This document shows, in pieces, positions 44,514-53,449 of a DNA stretch of 64,000 bases. The notes beneath the pieces are model-generated. The model made no database searches. It had not been told where the DNA came from and saw only the letters and a program-made list of their open reading frames with translations. How positions within the stretch are numbered: the stretch's first letter is position 1; every line of letters starts with the position of its first letter. The stretch lies in the NCBI GenBank assembly GCA_910575075.1, contig CAJTCY010000001.1:82702-146701 (forward strand). Reading direction: 5' to 3'. Both the position numbers and the translations under genes were made by a program. The DNA is from Lachnospiraceae bacterium. Its GTDB lineage: Bacteria > Bacillota > Clostridia > Lachnospirales > Lachnospiraceae.

Positions 44514-45407
44514 TTCTTCAATTCTCTCTACGGAGAAAATAAAATTAATGGTTCCAAAAGAAAAGATAATTGGCAGCAGATAGGATGGATACTCTGTTGA
44601 CAAAAGTTCCTCCTTATGTTGGGCAGGTGGCTGCAAATGCAGTTCCATAGAGTAATCATTAGACATATTTACAGAATACAAACCATTATGCAGATTTAAA
44701 AAATCTTCCATGGAGGCAGCCACATATTCATTAAATTCACTTAATTCTTCATTTATGTAACGGCTGGCAAAAGTAATTGCGGTTTCCTGATCCATATCAA
44801 GAGCAGACATAAAAGAAAAAGAGCCTTCTACTTCCTGGAAAATACAGAAATTAGTAGGTACCTCAGGAAGAGTGATGATATTCAGCGTGGTAAAATCTTC
44901 TCCTATGAAACGCACGAGATCATTGAATAAAAGCGTGATATAGGAGAGTATATATTCTGCGTGAGGAAGATCTTCTGGAAGATAAAAATCAGCAAGAAGT
45001 TTATCCACCATATGTTTCTGTTCTTCAATCAGTTCAAGATCATAAATTTCATAAACAGATTTATACTCTGTAATCAGGTTTTCAAGATCTACATGATTAA
45101 TAATGTGCTGGTCGATTAAAATCTGTCCCAGCAGCATATAATTAGGAAGCTGAAGTGCCAGTAGCTCATTTACCTGGTCTTCTGTCAGATAGCCAAGCTC
45201 AATGGCAAGTTCTCCAAAGCGCTTATCATAATGAGTTTGAGTAATAAAGACATCCTCTACTTCGCTTGCTGACATATACCCTGCATGGATCGCAAGCGTT
45301 CCCAACCGTTTGTGGGTCGTAGACTGAATCTTTAGTATCTCAACCAGCTGCTCAGGAGAGATTACTCCTTTATTGAGCAAAAAATTGCCGAAAAACTGAG
45401 TATGCAT
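44511..45407 (-). CDS. MshEN-like/CheX-like protein linked to CheY
   Basis: 298 residues. The first about 110 residues hold repeated RLGTLAIHAGYMS, RFGELAIELGYLT and LLGQILIDQ units, resembling the GspE/MshE N-terminal fold, some members of which bind cyclic di-GMP. The rest resembles CheX: SMEDFLNLHNGLY near 232-244 aligns with the ExxNxxxG phosphatase motif (D235, N238, G242). CheX dephosphorylates CheY, so this may be the phosphatase for the adjacent regulator. Starts 6 bases after the CheY stop. The domain calls are by eye. Confidence 0.6.
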   Translation of the reverse strand: MHTQFFGNFLLNKGVISPEQLVEILKIQSTTHKRLGTLAIHAGYMSASEVEDVFITQTHYDKRFGELAIELGYLTEDQVNELLALQLPNYMLLGQILIDQHIINHVDLENLITEYKSVYEIYDLELIEEQKHMVDKLLADFYLPEDLPHAEYILSYITLLFNDLVRFIGEDFTTLNIITLPEVPTNFCIFQEVEGSFSFMSALDMDQETAITFASRYINEELSEFNEYVAASMEDFLNLHNGLYSVNMSNDYSMELHLQPPAQHKEELLSTEYPSYLLPIIFSFGTINFIFSVERIEE

Positions 45408-45412
45408 AATGA

Positions 45413-45784
45413 TTATCTCCCTTCAAAACGCGCACGTATAATATCCTTAATAGAGGAGCTGGAAAAAGGTTTTTGAATAAAGTCCCGTGCTCCTTCCATG
45501 ATAGCGTTTTTTAGCTGTGTCTGTGTACCAACAGAGGAAACCACGATCACATGGGCGTTAGGATCGAATTCTCGAATCTCGTGTATGGCTTCTACACCAT
45601 CTTTAATGGGCATTACAATATCAACAAAAACCAAGTCAGGTTTATGCTCTTTATATGTATCAATTGCTTCCTGTCCGTTGGAAGCCTCAAGAAAATTATC
45701 ATAACCGCATTTTATAATGGCATCCTTTAACTGTTTGCGAGCTAAAATTGAGTCATCGCAAATTAGTATTTTTACATTTTCCAT
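45413..45784 (-). CDS. CheY-like single-domain response regulator
   Basis: 123 residues, receiver only. Acidic residues ICDDS near 8-12, phospho-acceptor Asp in LVFVDIVMPIKDG near 55, Ser/Thr in VVSSVG and Lys in IQKPF. It has no output domain, so acts by protein contact. No kinase or flagellar genes are adjacent; the partner is the CheX-like gene 6 bases downstream. Leader AAGGAGCGATTTGA precedes the ATG. Confidence 0.93.
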   Translation of the reverse strand: MENVKILICDDSILARKQLKDAIIKCGYDNFLEASNGQEAIDTYKEHKPDLVFVDIVMPIKDGVEAIHEIREFDPNAHVIVVSSVGTQTQLKNAIMEGARDFIQKPFSSSSIKDIIRARFEGR

Positions 45785-45973
45785 TCAAATCGCTCCTTGC
45801 TGAATACTAAATTTATAATACTTTATCTAATTCTACACTAATTGGACAAAAGTTTCAATTGTTTCTTTGTTTTTTTTATGTTTTGTTTTATATTGTTTTT
45901 CATTGCAATCTTTTTTGGCAGCAAGTATAATAAATATATTATAGCAAAAAATACTTAAGAAAGGGAAGGAATT

Positions 45974-46300
45974 ATGATAATTATTTTTGACATTGTTATT
46001 TTTGCTTATGGGGTATATGCAGTCTATGCTGCCATCAATATGAAAAAAACGCAGCAGCTTACCAGTTTTTTTACTGGAGGGGATAATGCTCCGGTACGTG
46101 ATGTGAGAGGTTATATTGATGCTATCTATGGAAAAACTATTGTTATGGGTTCAGTGGCAGCAGTGTTTGGAAGCGTTGGTTTTGTCAATGACTATATAAC
46201 GCCGCTTCCTTTGATTATGAAAGCATTGATGCTGCTGTTTCTGACAGTAGTGATTTGGTTTGCGGTATCTTTAAACAAGGCAAAACGGCAATTTTGGTGA
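45974..46300 (+). CDS. Small membrane protein of unknown function
   Basis: 108 residues. Three membrane segments (about 3-22, 55-73, 80-100) with a polar stretch between the first two (NMKKTQQLTSFFTGGDNAPV). Not recognised. AGGGAAGGAATT precedes the ATG, supporting expression. Confidence 0.6.
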   Translation: MIIIFDIVIFAYGVYAVYAAINMKKTQQLTSFFTGGDNAPVRDVRGYIDAIYGKTIVMGSVAAVFGSVGFVNDYITPLPLIMKALMLLFLTVVIWFAVSLNKAKRQFW

Positions 46301-46405
46301 ATTTATAAAAAGTTTATGAATTTCACAGGAATTCTGTAGATTTTTTCTCAAAAATAGTTTAAAATTGAAGCTAATCGTGAAGGCGATAGACAGGGAAGTG
46401 AATCA

Positions 46406-46676
46406 ATGGAATATCAGAGTCTGATTGCTCAGGCGATGGCGGTAAAGGAGAAGGCATATGTTCCTTATTCTCATTACAGCAATTGCTGTTAATGGAGATA
46501 ACAGTGATTATCTTTCCCCTTGCGGAATTTGCCGGCAGGTATTGGCAGAGTTCTGCGACCTGCAGACATTTGAGGTTATTCTCGCCAATCACGGGCAGGA
46601 TTACCGGATTATGATATTGGCGCAGCTGCTTCCCGGAGCATTCCAGTCAAAAAATCTGAAACCGGGAAATTTTTGA
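46406..46676 (+). pseudogene. cdd: Cytidine deaminase remnant with deleted active site
   Basis: The ATG at 46406 opens SLIAQAMAVKEKAYVPYSHY, the usual Cdd start, then stops after SNCC. In another frame, from about 46468, follows AIAVNGDNSDYLSPCGICRQ and VLAEFCDLQTFEVI to LLPGAF, the Cdd C-terminus with two of three zinc cysteines. The middle, about 35 codons with the first zinc ligand and catalytic Glu, is missing. The join also shifts frame. It cannot encode an active enzyme. Confidence 0.8.
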
Positions 46677-46696
46677 CAGAGAATGGCAAAAAAACA

Positions 46697-46725
46697 TTGA
46701 CAAAAAAATAACAAAAGGATATTCT
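46697..46725 (+). promoter_or_regulatory. Promoter of pckA
   Basis: TTGACA at 46697-46702, 17-base spacer, TATTCT at 46720-46725. Confidence 0.75.
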
Positions 46726-46760
46726 ATGTAGTAAGTAAAACTTAAGGAGGACAAGGAAAC

Positions 46761-48440
46761 ATGGCAACAAAGGCTTATTATCCAAGAACAGAAATCGGAC
46801 CAGGCAAAGTTGGTTTTGCGAAGACACGCTCTATCATTGAAGCAGCTTTCTATGGAAATAATGTGGTGAAAGTGAACACATTGAGAGAGGCATATGAACT
46901 TGCAAAAAATTCTCCGGGAACAGTTGTAACAGACATGCCTGTATATAGAGGTGAAGAATTTGGTCTGGACGCAGATGCAAAGGTACTGTTATTTAATGAC
47001 GGTTCTATCACCGGACGTTATGCACCGGCAAGAAGAATCACTGGAAAACCTGGAGTAAATACCACAGAGCTGGATAAGCTTCTGATGGATGCAGTATATG
47101 ACTCCAGATGGAAGACCATGTATCATGCTGAGGTATTTATCGGACTTGATCCGGAGTTCATGGTAAAAGCACATCTGTTAATTCCAGAAGGAGAAGAGAA
47201 CATTCTGTATTCCTGGATGCTGAATTTCCAGTATATGTCCGATCAGTATGTGAAGATGTATAAGGGATCCAAACTGTATGATAACGAACCGGATATTTAT
47301 ATTTTCTCTGATCCTCAGTGGACTGGAACAGACAGGACAGATATTTCTGATCCCAACTGTCTGTGCTATTTCAATACGGATACGAACTGTGCAGGTATTT
47401 TAGGTATGAGGTATTTTGGCGAGCATAAGAAAGGAACTCTGACCCTTGCATGGGCGCTTGCCAACAGAAATGGTTATGCTTCCTGCCATGGCGGACAGAA
47501 AGAGTATACGCTGGATGATGGTTCTAAATATGTTGCAGCAGTGTTTGGATTGTCCGGTTCAGGAAAATCTACACTTACACATGCAAAACATAACAATAAA
47601 TACCCATCTATCAAAGTACTGCATGATGATGCGTTTGTAATTAATGCAGAGACTTGTGCATCTGTAGCGCTGGAGCCGACATATTTTGATAAAACAGCAG
47701 ATTATCCTACTGCATGTGAAGATAACAAATATTTATTGACTGCTCAGAACTGTTCTGCGACTATGGATGAAGATGGAAAGATTGTTCTGGTAACAGAAGA
47801 TGTACGTAATGGTAATGGACGTGCAATTAAGTCCAAATTATGGTCTCCGAACCGTGTGGACAAGATTGAAGCTCCGGTAAATGCAATCTTCTGGATTATG
47901 AAAGATCCTACGATTCCGCCAGTTGTGAAGCTTAAGGGTGCTTCTCTTGCTTCTGTAATGGGAGCTACTCTTGCAACTAAACGTTCAACAGCGGAGAGAC
48001 TTGCGGCAGGTGTAGACCCCAATGCGTTAGTAGTGGAGCCTTATGCAAATCCGTTTAGAACTTATCCGCTTGTAAATGACTATGAGAAGTTCAAGACATT
48101 GGTTGAATCTAAGAATGTAGACTGCTATATTATCAATACAGGTGATTTTATGGGCAAAAAGGTTCAGCCGAAAGATACCCTGGGCGTACTGGAAGCCATT
48201 GTTGAGAAGAAGGCTGATTTCAAACAGTGGGGACCATTCTCAGATATCGAGATTTTTGAATGGGAAGGATTTGTTCCAGATTTATCTGACAAAGATTACG
48301 TTAACCAGTTGAAAGCTCGCATGCAGGACAGATTAAATTATGTAACAAATCTGGATGAGGCAGAAGGTGGCTTTAACAAGCTTCCGGAAGATGCGGCAGC
48401 AGCGATCAAAAAGGTTGTAGACCAGGCAAACACATTGTAA
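46761..48440 (+). CDS. pckA: Phosphoenolpyruvate carboxykinase (ATP)
   Basis: 559 residues. Interconverts oxaloacetate and PEP with ATP/ADP; in anaerobes it can fix CO2 towards succinate. The kinase loop FGLSGSGKSTLTH is near 263-275 and the metal-binding LHDDAF follows near 288. It matches the longer form found in Lachnospiraceae. TTAAGGAGGACAAGGAA precedes the ATG; with its own promoter and terminator it is a single-gene unit. Confidence 0.93.
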   Translation: MATKAYYPRTEIGPGKVGFAKTRSIIEAAFYGNNVVKVNTLREAYELAKNSPGTVVTDMPVYRGEEFGLDADAKVLLFNDGSITGRYAPARRITGKPGVNTTELDKLLMDAVYDSRWKTMYHAEVFIGLDPEFMVKAHLLIPEGEENILYSWMLNFQYMSDQYVKMYKGSKLYDNEPDIYIFSDPQWTGTDRTDISDPNCLCYFNTDTNCAGILGMRYFGEHKKGTLTLAWALANRNGYASCHGGQKEYTLDDGSKYVAAVFGLSGSGKSTLTHAKHNNKYPSIKVLHDDAFVINAETCASVALEPTYFDKTADYPTACEDNKYLLTAQNCSATMDEDGKIVLVTEDVRNGNGRAIKSKLWSPNRVDKIEAPVNAIFWIMKDPTIPPVVKLKGASLASVMGATLATKRSTAERLAAGVDPNALVVEPYANPFRTYPLVNDYEKFKTLVESKNVDCYIINTGDFMGKKVQPKDTLGVLEAIVEKKADFKQWGPFSDIEIFEWEGFVPDLSDKDYVNQLKARMQDRLNYVTNLDEAEGGFNKLPEDAAAAIKKVVDQANTL

Positions 48441-48462
48441 AATTAAGAAGATTTTTATCTGG

Positions 48463-48492
48463 CTCCCACAGAATATTTGTATTCTGTGGGAG
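48463..48492 (+). terminator. Terminator after pckA
   Basis: CTCCCACAGAATA and TATTCTGTGGGAG form a perfect 13-bp stem with a 4-base loop. The U tract is weak. Confidence 0.7.
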
Positions 48493-48540
48493 TGTGTATA
48501 TTTATGAGATAGGTAAATTTTGGCAATTTTTTAGATAATG

Positions 48541-48569
48541 TTGACAGATTTTGGGATTAAAAGTGAAAT
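48541..48569 (+). promoter_or_regulatory. Promoter of the L,D-transpeptidase gene
   Basis: TTGACA at 48541-48546, 17-base spacer, TGAAAT at 48564-48569. Confidence 0.65.
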
Positions 48570-48631
48570 AATTTGTGAGTTTTTCACTAACTGCCTTTTT
48601 GTGCTGAAAAGCGCACAGAATGGAGGGAAAT

Positions 48632-50659
48632 ATGAAAAAGAGAAAAGTAACAGTTTTATTGGCATTTTGTCTGATCCTGCTTTCTGCTGTATTCATGTAT
48701 AAGGGAGAAGCACAGGCAGCAGGTGCCTATTCGATTCAGGTAAACAAAGGAACGAACGTGGTAACGATATTCCGTAATGGCAGACCGGACCGGGCTTTTG
48801 TATGTTCTGTTGGTTCAGCAACGCCGATTGGAACATTTTATACCCCCAATAAGCTTAGATGGCATGTGTTGGATGGCCCTTCTTATGGGCAGTATTGTAC
48901 GCGGATTACAGGAGGGTATTTATTTCACTCAGTGTGGTATTATGCTAATGGAGATTATGCCTCTCAGTCGTATGTACAGTATAATAAATTAGGAACAACA
49001 GCCAGTCATGGCTGTGTGCGCCTGACTGTGGCAGATGCCAAGTGGATATATGATAATTGTCCGCTGGGGACAAAGGTAACAATTATATATGGTTCATCAG
49101 CAAATGATCCGTTAGGAAAGCCGGAAGCCATTAAGATTCCTGCAAAATACGGCAGCAGAGGCTGGGACCCTACAGACCCTATGTCAGGAAACCCATATAG
49201 CAGCCTGCGTCCTTCTATTGATGTTTCTGGTGCACAGGTAACGATTCCATATGGTTCTTCGTTTAATGTAAATGCAGGTATTGTAGCCAGAGATTCTCTG
49301 GGGAATGATATTACACACAGACTGACCAGCAGCGGTACTGTTAATACACGGAAAACAGGCAGTTACCGGGTTACTTACATAATTACAGATGCTTTGGGAA
49401 GAAGTGCGTCAGTTGATGTGGTGTATACCGTAGTTGACACACAGAAAGCTGTAATAAAAGGTGTGAAAAAGTCTCAGAAGAAAGAGTATAATTCCACTTT
49501 GAAGCTGCGGAATAAAATAAAAGCATACACGGTGGATAAGAAAAATCTGACAAAAAAGATCCAGATAAAAATTGTTTATCCAAAGAGCAGTAAGGAAAAA
49601 CTATATAAGAAAAGTACCATTAAACTTAAAAAATTGGGAACTTACAAAATTAATTATTATGTAACAAATCCAAATAATGGGCTTGTAACAAAAGCTACTT
49701 CCAAAGTTACGGTGAAAGATACCAAAAAGCCCAGAATTTCAGGAGTTTCATCAAAGAAAACATTTGAATATAATGTCGTTAAAAATCTGAAATATGGTGT
49801 AAAGGCGAAATTGGTATCTGGAAAAAATGTGTCATCGAAAATTGTCATTAAAGTGAAAGAGCCTGGCAGTAAGAGTTATAAAAAGCTTTCAGAGAATTTA
49901 TATAAGAAGTATAAATTTGCTAAGACGGGAATCTATTATGTACAGTATACAGTAGCAAATCCATATAACAAGAAGGCGGTGGCAAAGAAAGAGACTGTTA
50001 TTACCGTCAAAGATACGAAAGCGCCGTTGTTTACGGGAATAACTGCCACAAAGAAGGCGGAATATAAAGAAGTATGGAATTTAAAGGCCGGAGTAACCGC
50101 TAAATTGGTATCAGGCGTCAATATGACTTCAGGCATTGTCATTAAAGTTAAGACTCCGGGAGCTAAACAATTCCAGGTATTGAATGCGGCAGCATATACG
50201 AAGTACCGTTTTAATGCTTTGGGAATTTATATGGTAGAATATTCTGTAACTAATCCGAACAATAAAAACGCTACTGCGGTGAGAACAATGACAGTTACGG
50301 TGAAAGATACTAAGGCACCAGTAATTTCGGGCGTAAAGGAACAACAGCAGGTTTCGCCGGGAGATGGGCTGGAACTGCGGAAAGATGTTACAGCAGTGCT
50401 TTTGTCTGGTAAAAATGTGACTGCACAGATGAAAATTACGGTAAAAAATCCAGATGGATCTGAGATAGAATATAAAGACCAGGGAGAATATATCTTTGAC
50501 AAGGCGGGAACCTATATTATTACTTATACGTCAGTCAATCCGGACGGCGGTGCAACAGCGAAAGCAGAGATGACCGTCGTGGTGAAGGATGAACAACAGA
50601 TTTCTCCGGACAATGGACAGAAAATGGAAGCAGAACCTGAACTTCAGAATGGTAATTAA
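48632..50659 (+). CDS. Secreted L,D-transpeptidase with Ig-like repeats
   Basis: 675 residues. Signal peptide about 1-31 (KVTVLLAFCLILLSAVFMY, cut near AQAA). YkuD catalytic domain about 32-150 with HGCVRL near 127-132, including the nucleophile Cys. Then four to five repeats of about 95 residues, each ending VKDTKAP or VVKDEQ-like, with the look of Ig/cadherin-like wall domains. YkuD enzymes form 3-3 peptidoglycan crosslinks or attach wall proteins. The very basic repeats suggest binding to anionic wall polymers. AATGGAGGG precedes the ATG. Confidence 0.88.
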   Translation: MKKRKVTVLLAFCLILLSAVFMYKGEAQAAGAYSIQVNKGTNVVTIFRNGRPDRAFVCSVGSATPIGTFYTPNKLRWHVLDGPSYGQYCTRITGGYLFHSVWYYANGDYASQSYVQYNKLGTTASHGCVRLTVADAKWIYDNCPLGTKVTIIYGSSANDPLGKPEAIKIPAKYGSRGWDPTDPMSGNPYSSLRPSIDVSGAQVTIPYGSSFNVNAGIVARDSLGNDITHRLTSSGTVNTRKTGSYRVTYIITDALGRSASVDVVYTVVDTQKAVIKGVKKSQKKEYNSTLKLRNKIKAYTVDKKNLTKKIQIKIVYPKSSKEKLYKKSTIKLKKLGTYKINYYVTNPNNGLVTKATSKVTVKDTKKPRISGVSSKKTFEYNVVKNLKYGVKAKLVSGKNVSSKIVIKVKEPGSKSYKKLSENLYKKYKFAKTGIYYVQYTVANPYNKKAVAKKETVITVKDTKAPLFTGITATKKAEYKEVWNLKAGVTAKLVSGVNMTSGIVIKVKTPGAKQFQVLNAAAYTKYRFNALGIYMVEYSVTNPNNKNATAVRTMTVTVKDTKAPVISGVKEQQQVSPGDGLELRKDVTAVLLSGKNVTAQMKITVKNPDGSEIEYKDQGEYIFDKAGTYIITYTSVNPDGGATAKAEMTVVVKDEQQISPDNGQKMEAEPELQNGN

Positions 50660-50694
50660 TGTGTCTTCAACATGAAATTAACATTAATTTTTAG

Positions 50695-50723
50695 TTGCGG
50701 TTTAGGGCATAATAGAGTATAAT
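50695..50723 (+). promoter_or_regulatory. Promoter of 6S RNA
   Basis: TTGCGG at 50695-50700, 17-base spacer, perfect TATAAT at 50718-50723, about 8 bases before the predicted RNA start. Confidence 0.8.
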
Positions 50724-50731
50724 CAATGTAT

Positions 50732-50924
50732 GCTAGAAAGTATTCCTGGGGTGTTCGATACCCTGCTATTTTGAACCTACATTTACTTTCATGGGATTCT
50801 TATATTGCTGATTGGATGTCAAGCCGTCATTATGCAGCGGAAGGCAGAAGAGAGGCTGCGGTTACCCACCTAGCTTGGCTAGGAGTCAAAATTGCAGGAA
50901 ACGGCATTTTGGGGTACTTTCCAG
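50732..50924 (+). ncRNA. ssrS: 6S RNA
   Basis: About 193 bases, matching the Firmicutes 6S pattern: closing stem GAAAGTA (50736-50742) with TACTTTC (50915-50921), conserved TTTGAACCTAC, GGGATTCTTATATT, GGATGTCAAGCC, GCGGAAGGCAG, GGCTGCGGTTACCCACCTAG and ACGGCATTTTGGGG. The long bulged hairpin mimics an open promoter and sequesters sigma-A RNA polymerase in stationary phase. Short open frames overlapping it are not genes. The 3' end is estimated. Confidence 0.9.
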
Positions 50925-51053
50925 AAAAAAGAATAAGATACAAAAGAGCTTTACAAAAGAGAGCTTGCGCATAAGTTTCAAAAGAATTTTAAGATACGAA
51001 GGATAGAAGATACAGAAGAATTTTGAGGTACAGAGGATAAATTTACAAAAGAG

Positions 51054-51088
51054 GAAAGGCTGCTTTGGAGAAAGGCAGCCTTTCTTAA
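51054..51088 (+). terminator. Terminator-like hairpin downstream of 6S RNA
   Basis: GAAAGGCTGC at 51054-51063 and GCAGCCTTTC at 51075-51084, then TTAATTT. May end a read-through 6S transcript; the 130 bases before it contain only loosely repeated AGATACAGAAGA-like sequence. Confidence 0.7.
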
Positions 51089-51197
51089 TTTCACAGGGCT
51101 GCCGTGTTGCTGTGAAGTGTTAAAGTTATATAATTAACCGATTTAGTTGTTAAAAAGTTCTTTAAAAATTTAAGGTGGAAGAACAGGAAATAGTTAC

Positions 51198-53447
51198 ATG
51201 AAAAAAATATATGCTCATAAAAAAAGAAATTATACAGCAGGCATCCTGCTTCTGCTGCTGATCATCCTTGCTGTATGGTTTATTTCAACAGTGAATGCCA
51301 AACGGGTTATTACAGAATACAGCAGCGAATATGTGGCGCTTGCAGAACTTCCTTCTCAGCTAAGCTTTACATATTATGGGGAAGATGAATGGGATGAGAA
51401 GCTGAAAGAGATACTTCATGAGAAAAATTTGAATGGTAAGCTTACTTATGGTAAATTAGAACTTGTGCTGCAGCAGCTTTCTGTTCAGGAATACATAACA
51501 TACCAGAAAGGTATTTTTTGGAAAACGGTATCTCGTGACACATGGAATGATATTTACGAACAGATTTTAGATTTACTGGATGGGGAACATCATGTAAAAA
51601 CTGTCAATCTTGTGTTTCTAACTGAGAATAAAGAGGAAGAAAAACGTCTTACTCAGAAAGGATATTTTCAGGTGGCTGAGGGAGTAGATTATTTTCATTA
51701 TTATGATATGTATCAGGTTTATGTGAAGGATGAACGGATTATCGGAATCAGCAGTGAATGTCAGTCAAAACTTACTTTGAAAAATGTTTTTATACATAAC
51801 ACACAAGATGAGAAAGCAGAGATTCTTTACGAGAACCAGAAAATTTCACTGGATATAGAAGGGCTGGAAGAAGAAATAAAAGATACTATATGTGATGTGG
51901 AATGGCAGGAACGAAAAGTGACAGCTATTTATAAAAAAGAAGAGAAAATTTCTGGAAAGGTACTAAGTTTTAATGATAAGCAGATTGAAATTTCTGGTTA
52001 TGGAACTTTAAAGTATAAAGGCAAGCTGCGGATTTATAAAACTTATGGTACGGTGGAAGAGCTCGACGAGTCCAAATTGATTATTGGAAATCTTCAGGCA
52101 GATTTTGTGGTGGCAAAAAAACAGGTATGCGGTATTATATTGCAGGAACCTGCGACGATTGAGAATATCCGGGTTCTGTTGCTGAATGAAGAAAATACGC
52201 CATATCATAAGAATCCAGTGCTGGTGGCAGATGCAGAAGGGACAGTGCTGGTCGGAGACAAAGAAGAGAAGATTATGGCGGGCCAGATTATCAAACCAGA
52301 GGAACTGCTGGATAACAAGGAAGCTTATGTTAAAATTGATTTAGAAGATGAAAACGGAAGAATCTATTTTTCGGATGTGAACGGTTCATACACTTCTTTG
52401 GGTTATCGGGGCGTGATAGAGATAAGAAAATATCCAGAAGGTTATGGTGTGGTAAATGAGCTTCCTTTGGAACAGTACCTCTATGGAGTAGTACCCAGTG
52501 AGATGCCTGCAAGTTATGAGAGAGATGCACTTTGTACGCAGGCAGTCTGTGCAAGGAGCTACGCCTGTATTCAGCTTATGAGAGGAGATTATGCTGCTCT
52601 CGGCGCGCATGTGGATGACAGTACGAATTATCAGGTTTATAATAAGCAGTCGGAGGAACCCGATACGAATCTTGCCGTGGATGACACAGTGGGAGAAGTG
52701 GTTAAATATCAGGGAGAAGTTGCTGAGACTTATTTCTTCTCTACTTCCTGCGGATATACAGGAGATATGAGTGTGTGGAATACGGAGTCGGCAGAAAAAT
52801 ATGGTTATCTTCAAAGCAGCTCCCTGCTCTCAGATCAGAGTGAACCGGATATCTCTGATGAGGATAAATTTGCAGAGTTTATTAAAAATCAGGATATTGC
52901 TGCTTATGACAGTGACAGCCCATATTTCCGATGGAAAGCAAAACTTGACATGGAACAAAAGATTGAGGAAATTAATGGGGCAGTTTTGGCACGTTTTCAT
53001 GCTAACGCGCAGAATGTCCAAATAGTGAAAGGAGACGGTACGCCGGGAACAGAAGCAGATTTGCCTGGATTCGGGAAACTAAAAAGCATTTCTGTAGAGG
53101 AGCGGAAAAAGGGGGGTGCAATCGGAAAGCTTCTGCTTACGTACGAAAAGGGAACAGTGACGCTGCTTACAGAATATAATGTGCGGAGTGTGTTGGCAGC
53201 AGCAGTGACAGAAATTACGGATAAGAACGGAAAGTCTGTTGATATGCAGCTTCTTCCAAGCGCCTGCTGTACGGTGGTTTCGAAGAAAAAAGGGATGGAG
53301 CTGTACGGCGGAGGATATGGGCATGGAATCGGTATGAGCCAGAATGGCGCCAATGGGATGGCTAAGTCGGGCATGAAATATATGGATATTCTGGCAAAAT
53401 TTTACCATAATATTACCATTGAAAATATATATAATGAGGATAAATAA
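51198..53447 (+). CDS. SpoIID/LytB-domain protein
   Basis: 749 residues. A single N-terminal membrane segment (about 15-31) after a basic start. Residues about 35-410 are an extracytoplasmic region that I do not recognise. The SpoIID domain starts near 410 with YRGVIEIRKYPEGYGVVNEL and includes YLYGVVPSEMPASYERDALC, TQAVCARSYA and TSCGYTGDMS; the end has YGGGYGHGIGMSQNGANGMA. SpoIID is a peptidoglycan lytic transglycosylase needed for engulfment; this long form may act on the vegetative wall. yihY-like gene follows after 2 bases. Confidence 0.85.
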   Translation: MKKIYAHKKRNYTAGILLLLLIILAVWFISTVNAKRVITEYSSEYVALAELPSQLSFTYYGEDEWDEKLKEILHEKNLNGKLTYGKLELVLQQLSVQEYITYQKGIFWKTVSRDTWNDIYEQILDLLDGEHHVKTVNLVFLTENKEEEKRLTQKGYFQVAEGVDYFHYYDMYQVYVKDERIIGISSECQSKLTLKNVFIHNTQDEKAEILYENQKISLDIEGLEEEIKDTICDVEWQERKVTAIYKKEEKISGKVLSFNDKQIEISGYGTLKYKGKLRIYKTYGTVEELDESKLIIGNLQADFVVAKKQVCGIILQEPATIENIRVLLLNEENTPYHKNPVLVADAEGTVLVGDKEEKIMAGQIIKPEELLDNKEAYVKIDLEDENGRIYFSDVNGSYTSLGYRGVIEIRKYPEGYGVVNELPLEQYLYGVVPSEMPASYERDALCTQAVCARSYACIQLMRGDYAALGAHVDDSTNYQVYNKQSEEPDTNLAVDDTVGEVVKYQGEVAETYFFSTSCGYTGDMSVWNTESAEKYGYLQSSSLLSDQSEPDISDEDKFAEFIKNQDIAAYDSDSPYFRWKAKLDMEQKIEEINGAVLARFHANAQNVQIVKGDGTPGTEADLPGFGKLKSISVEERKKGGAIGKLLLTYEKGTVTLLTEYNVRSVLAAAVTEITDKNGKSVDMQLLPSACCTVVSKKKGMELYGGGYGHGIGMSQNGANGMAKSGMKYMDILAKFYHNITIENIYNEDK

Positions 53448-53449
53448 TA

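Noticed and set aside
50726-51006. Overlapping short open frames (82 and 64 codons)
   Set aside because: They lie over the 6S RNA, lack ribosome sites and have no protein-like composition.
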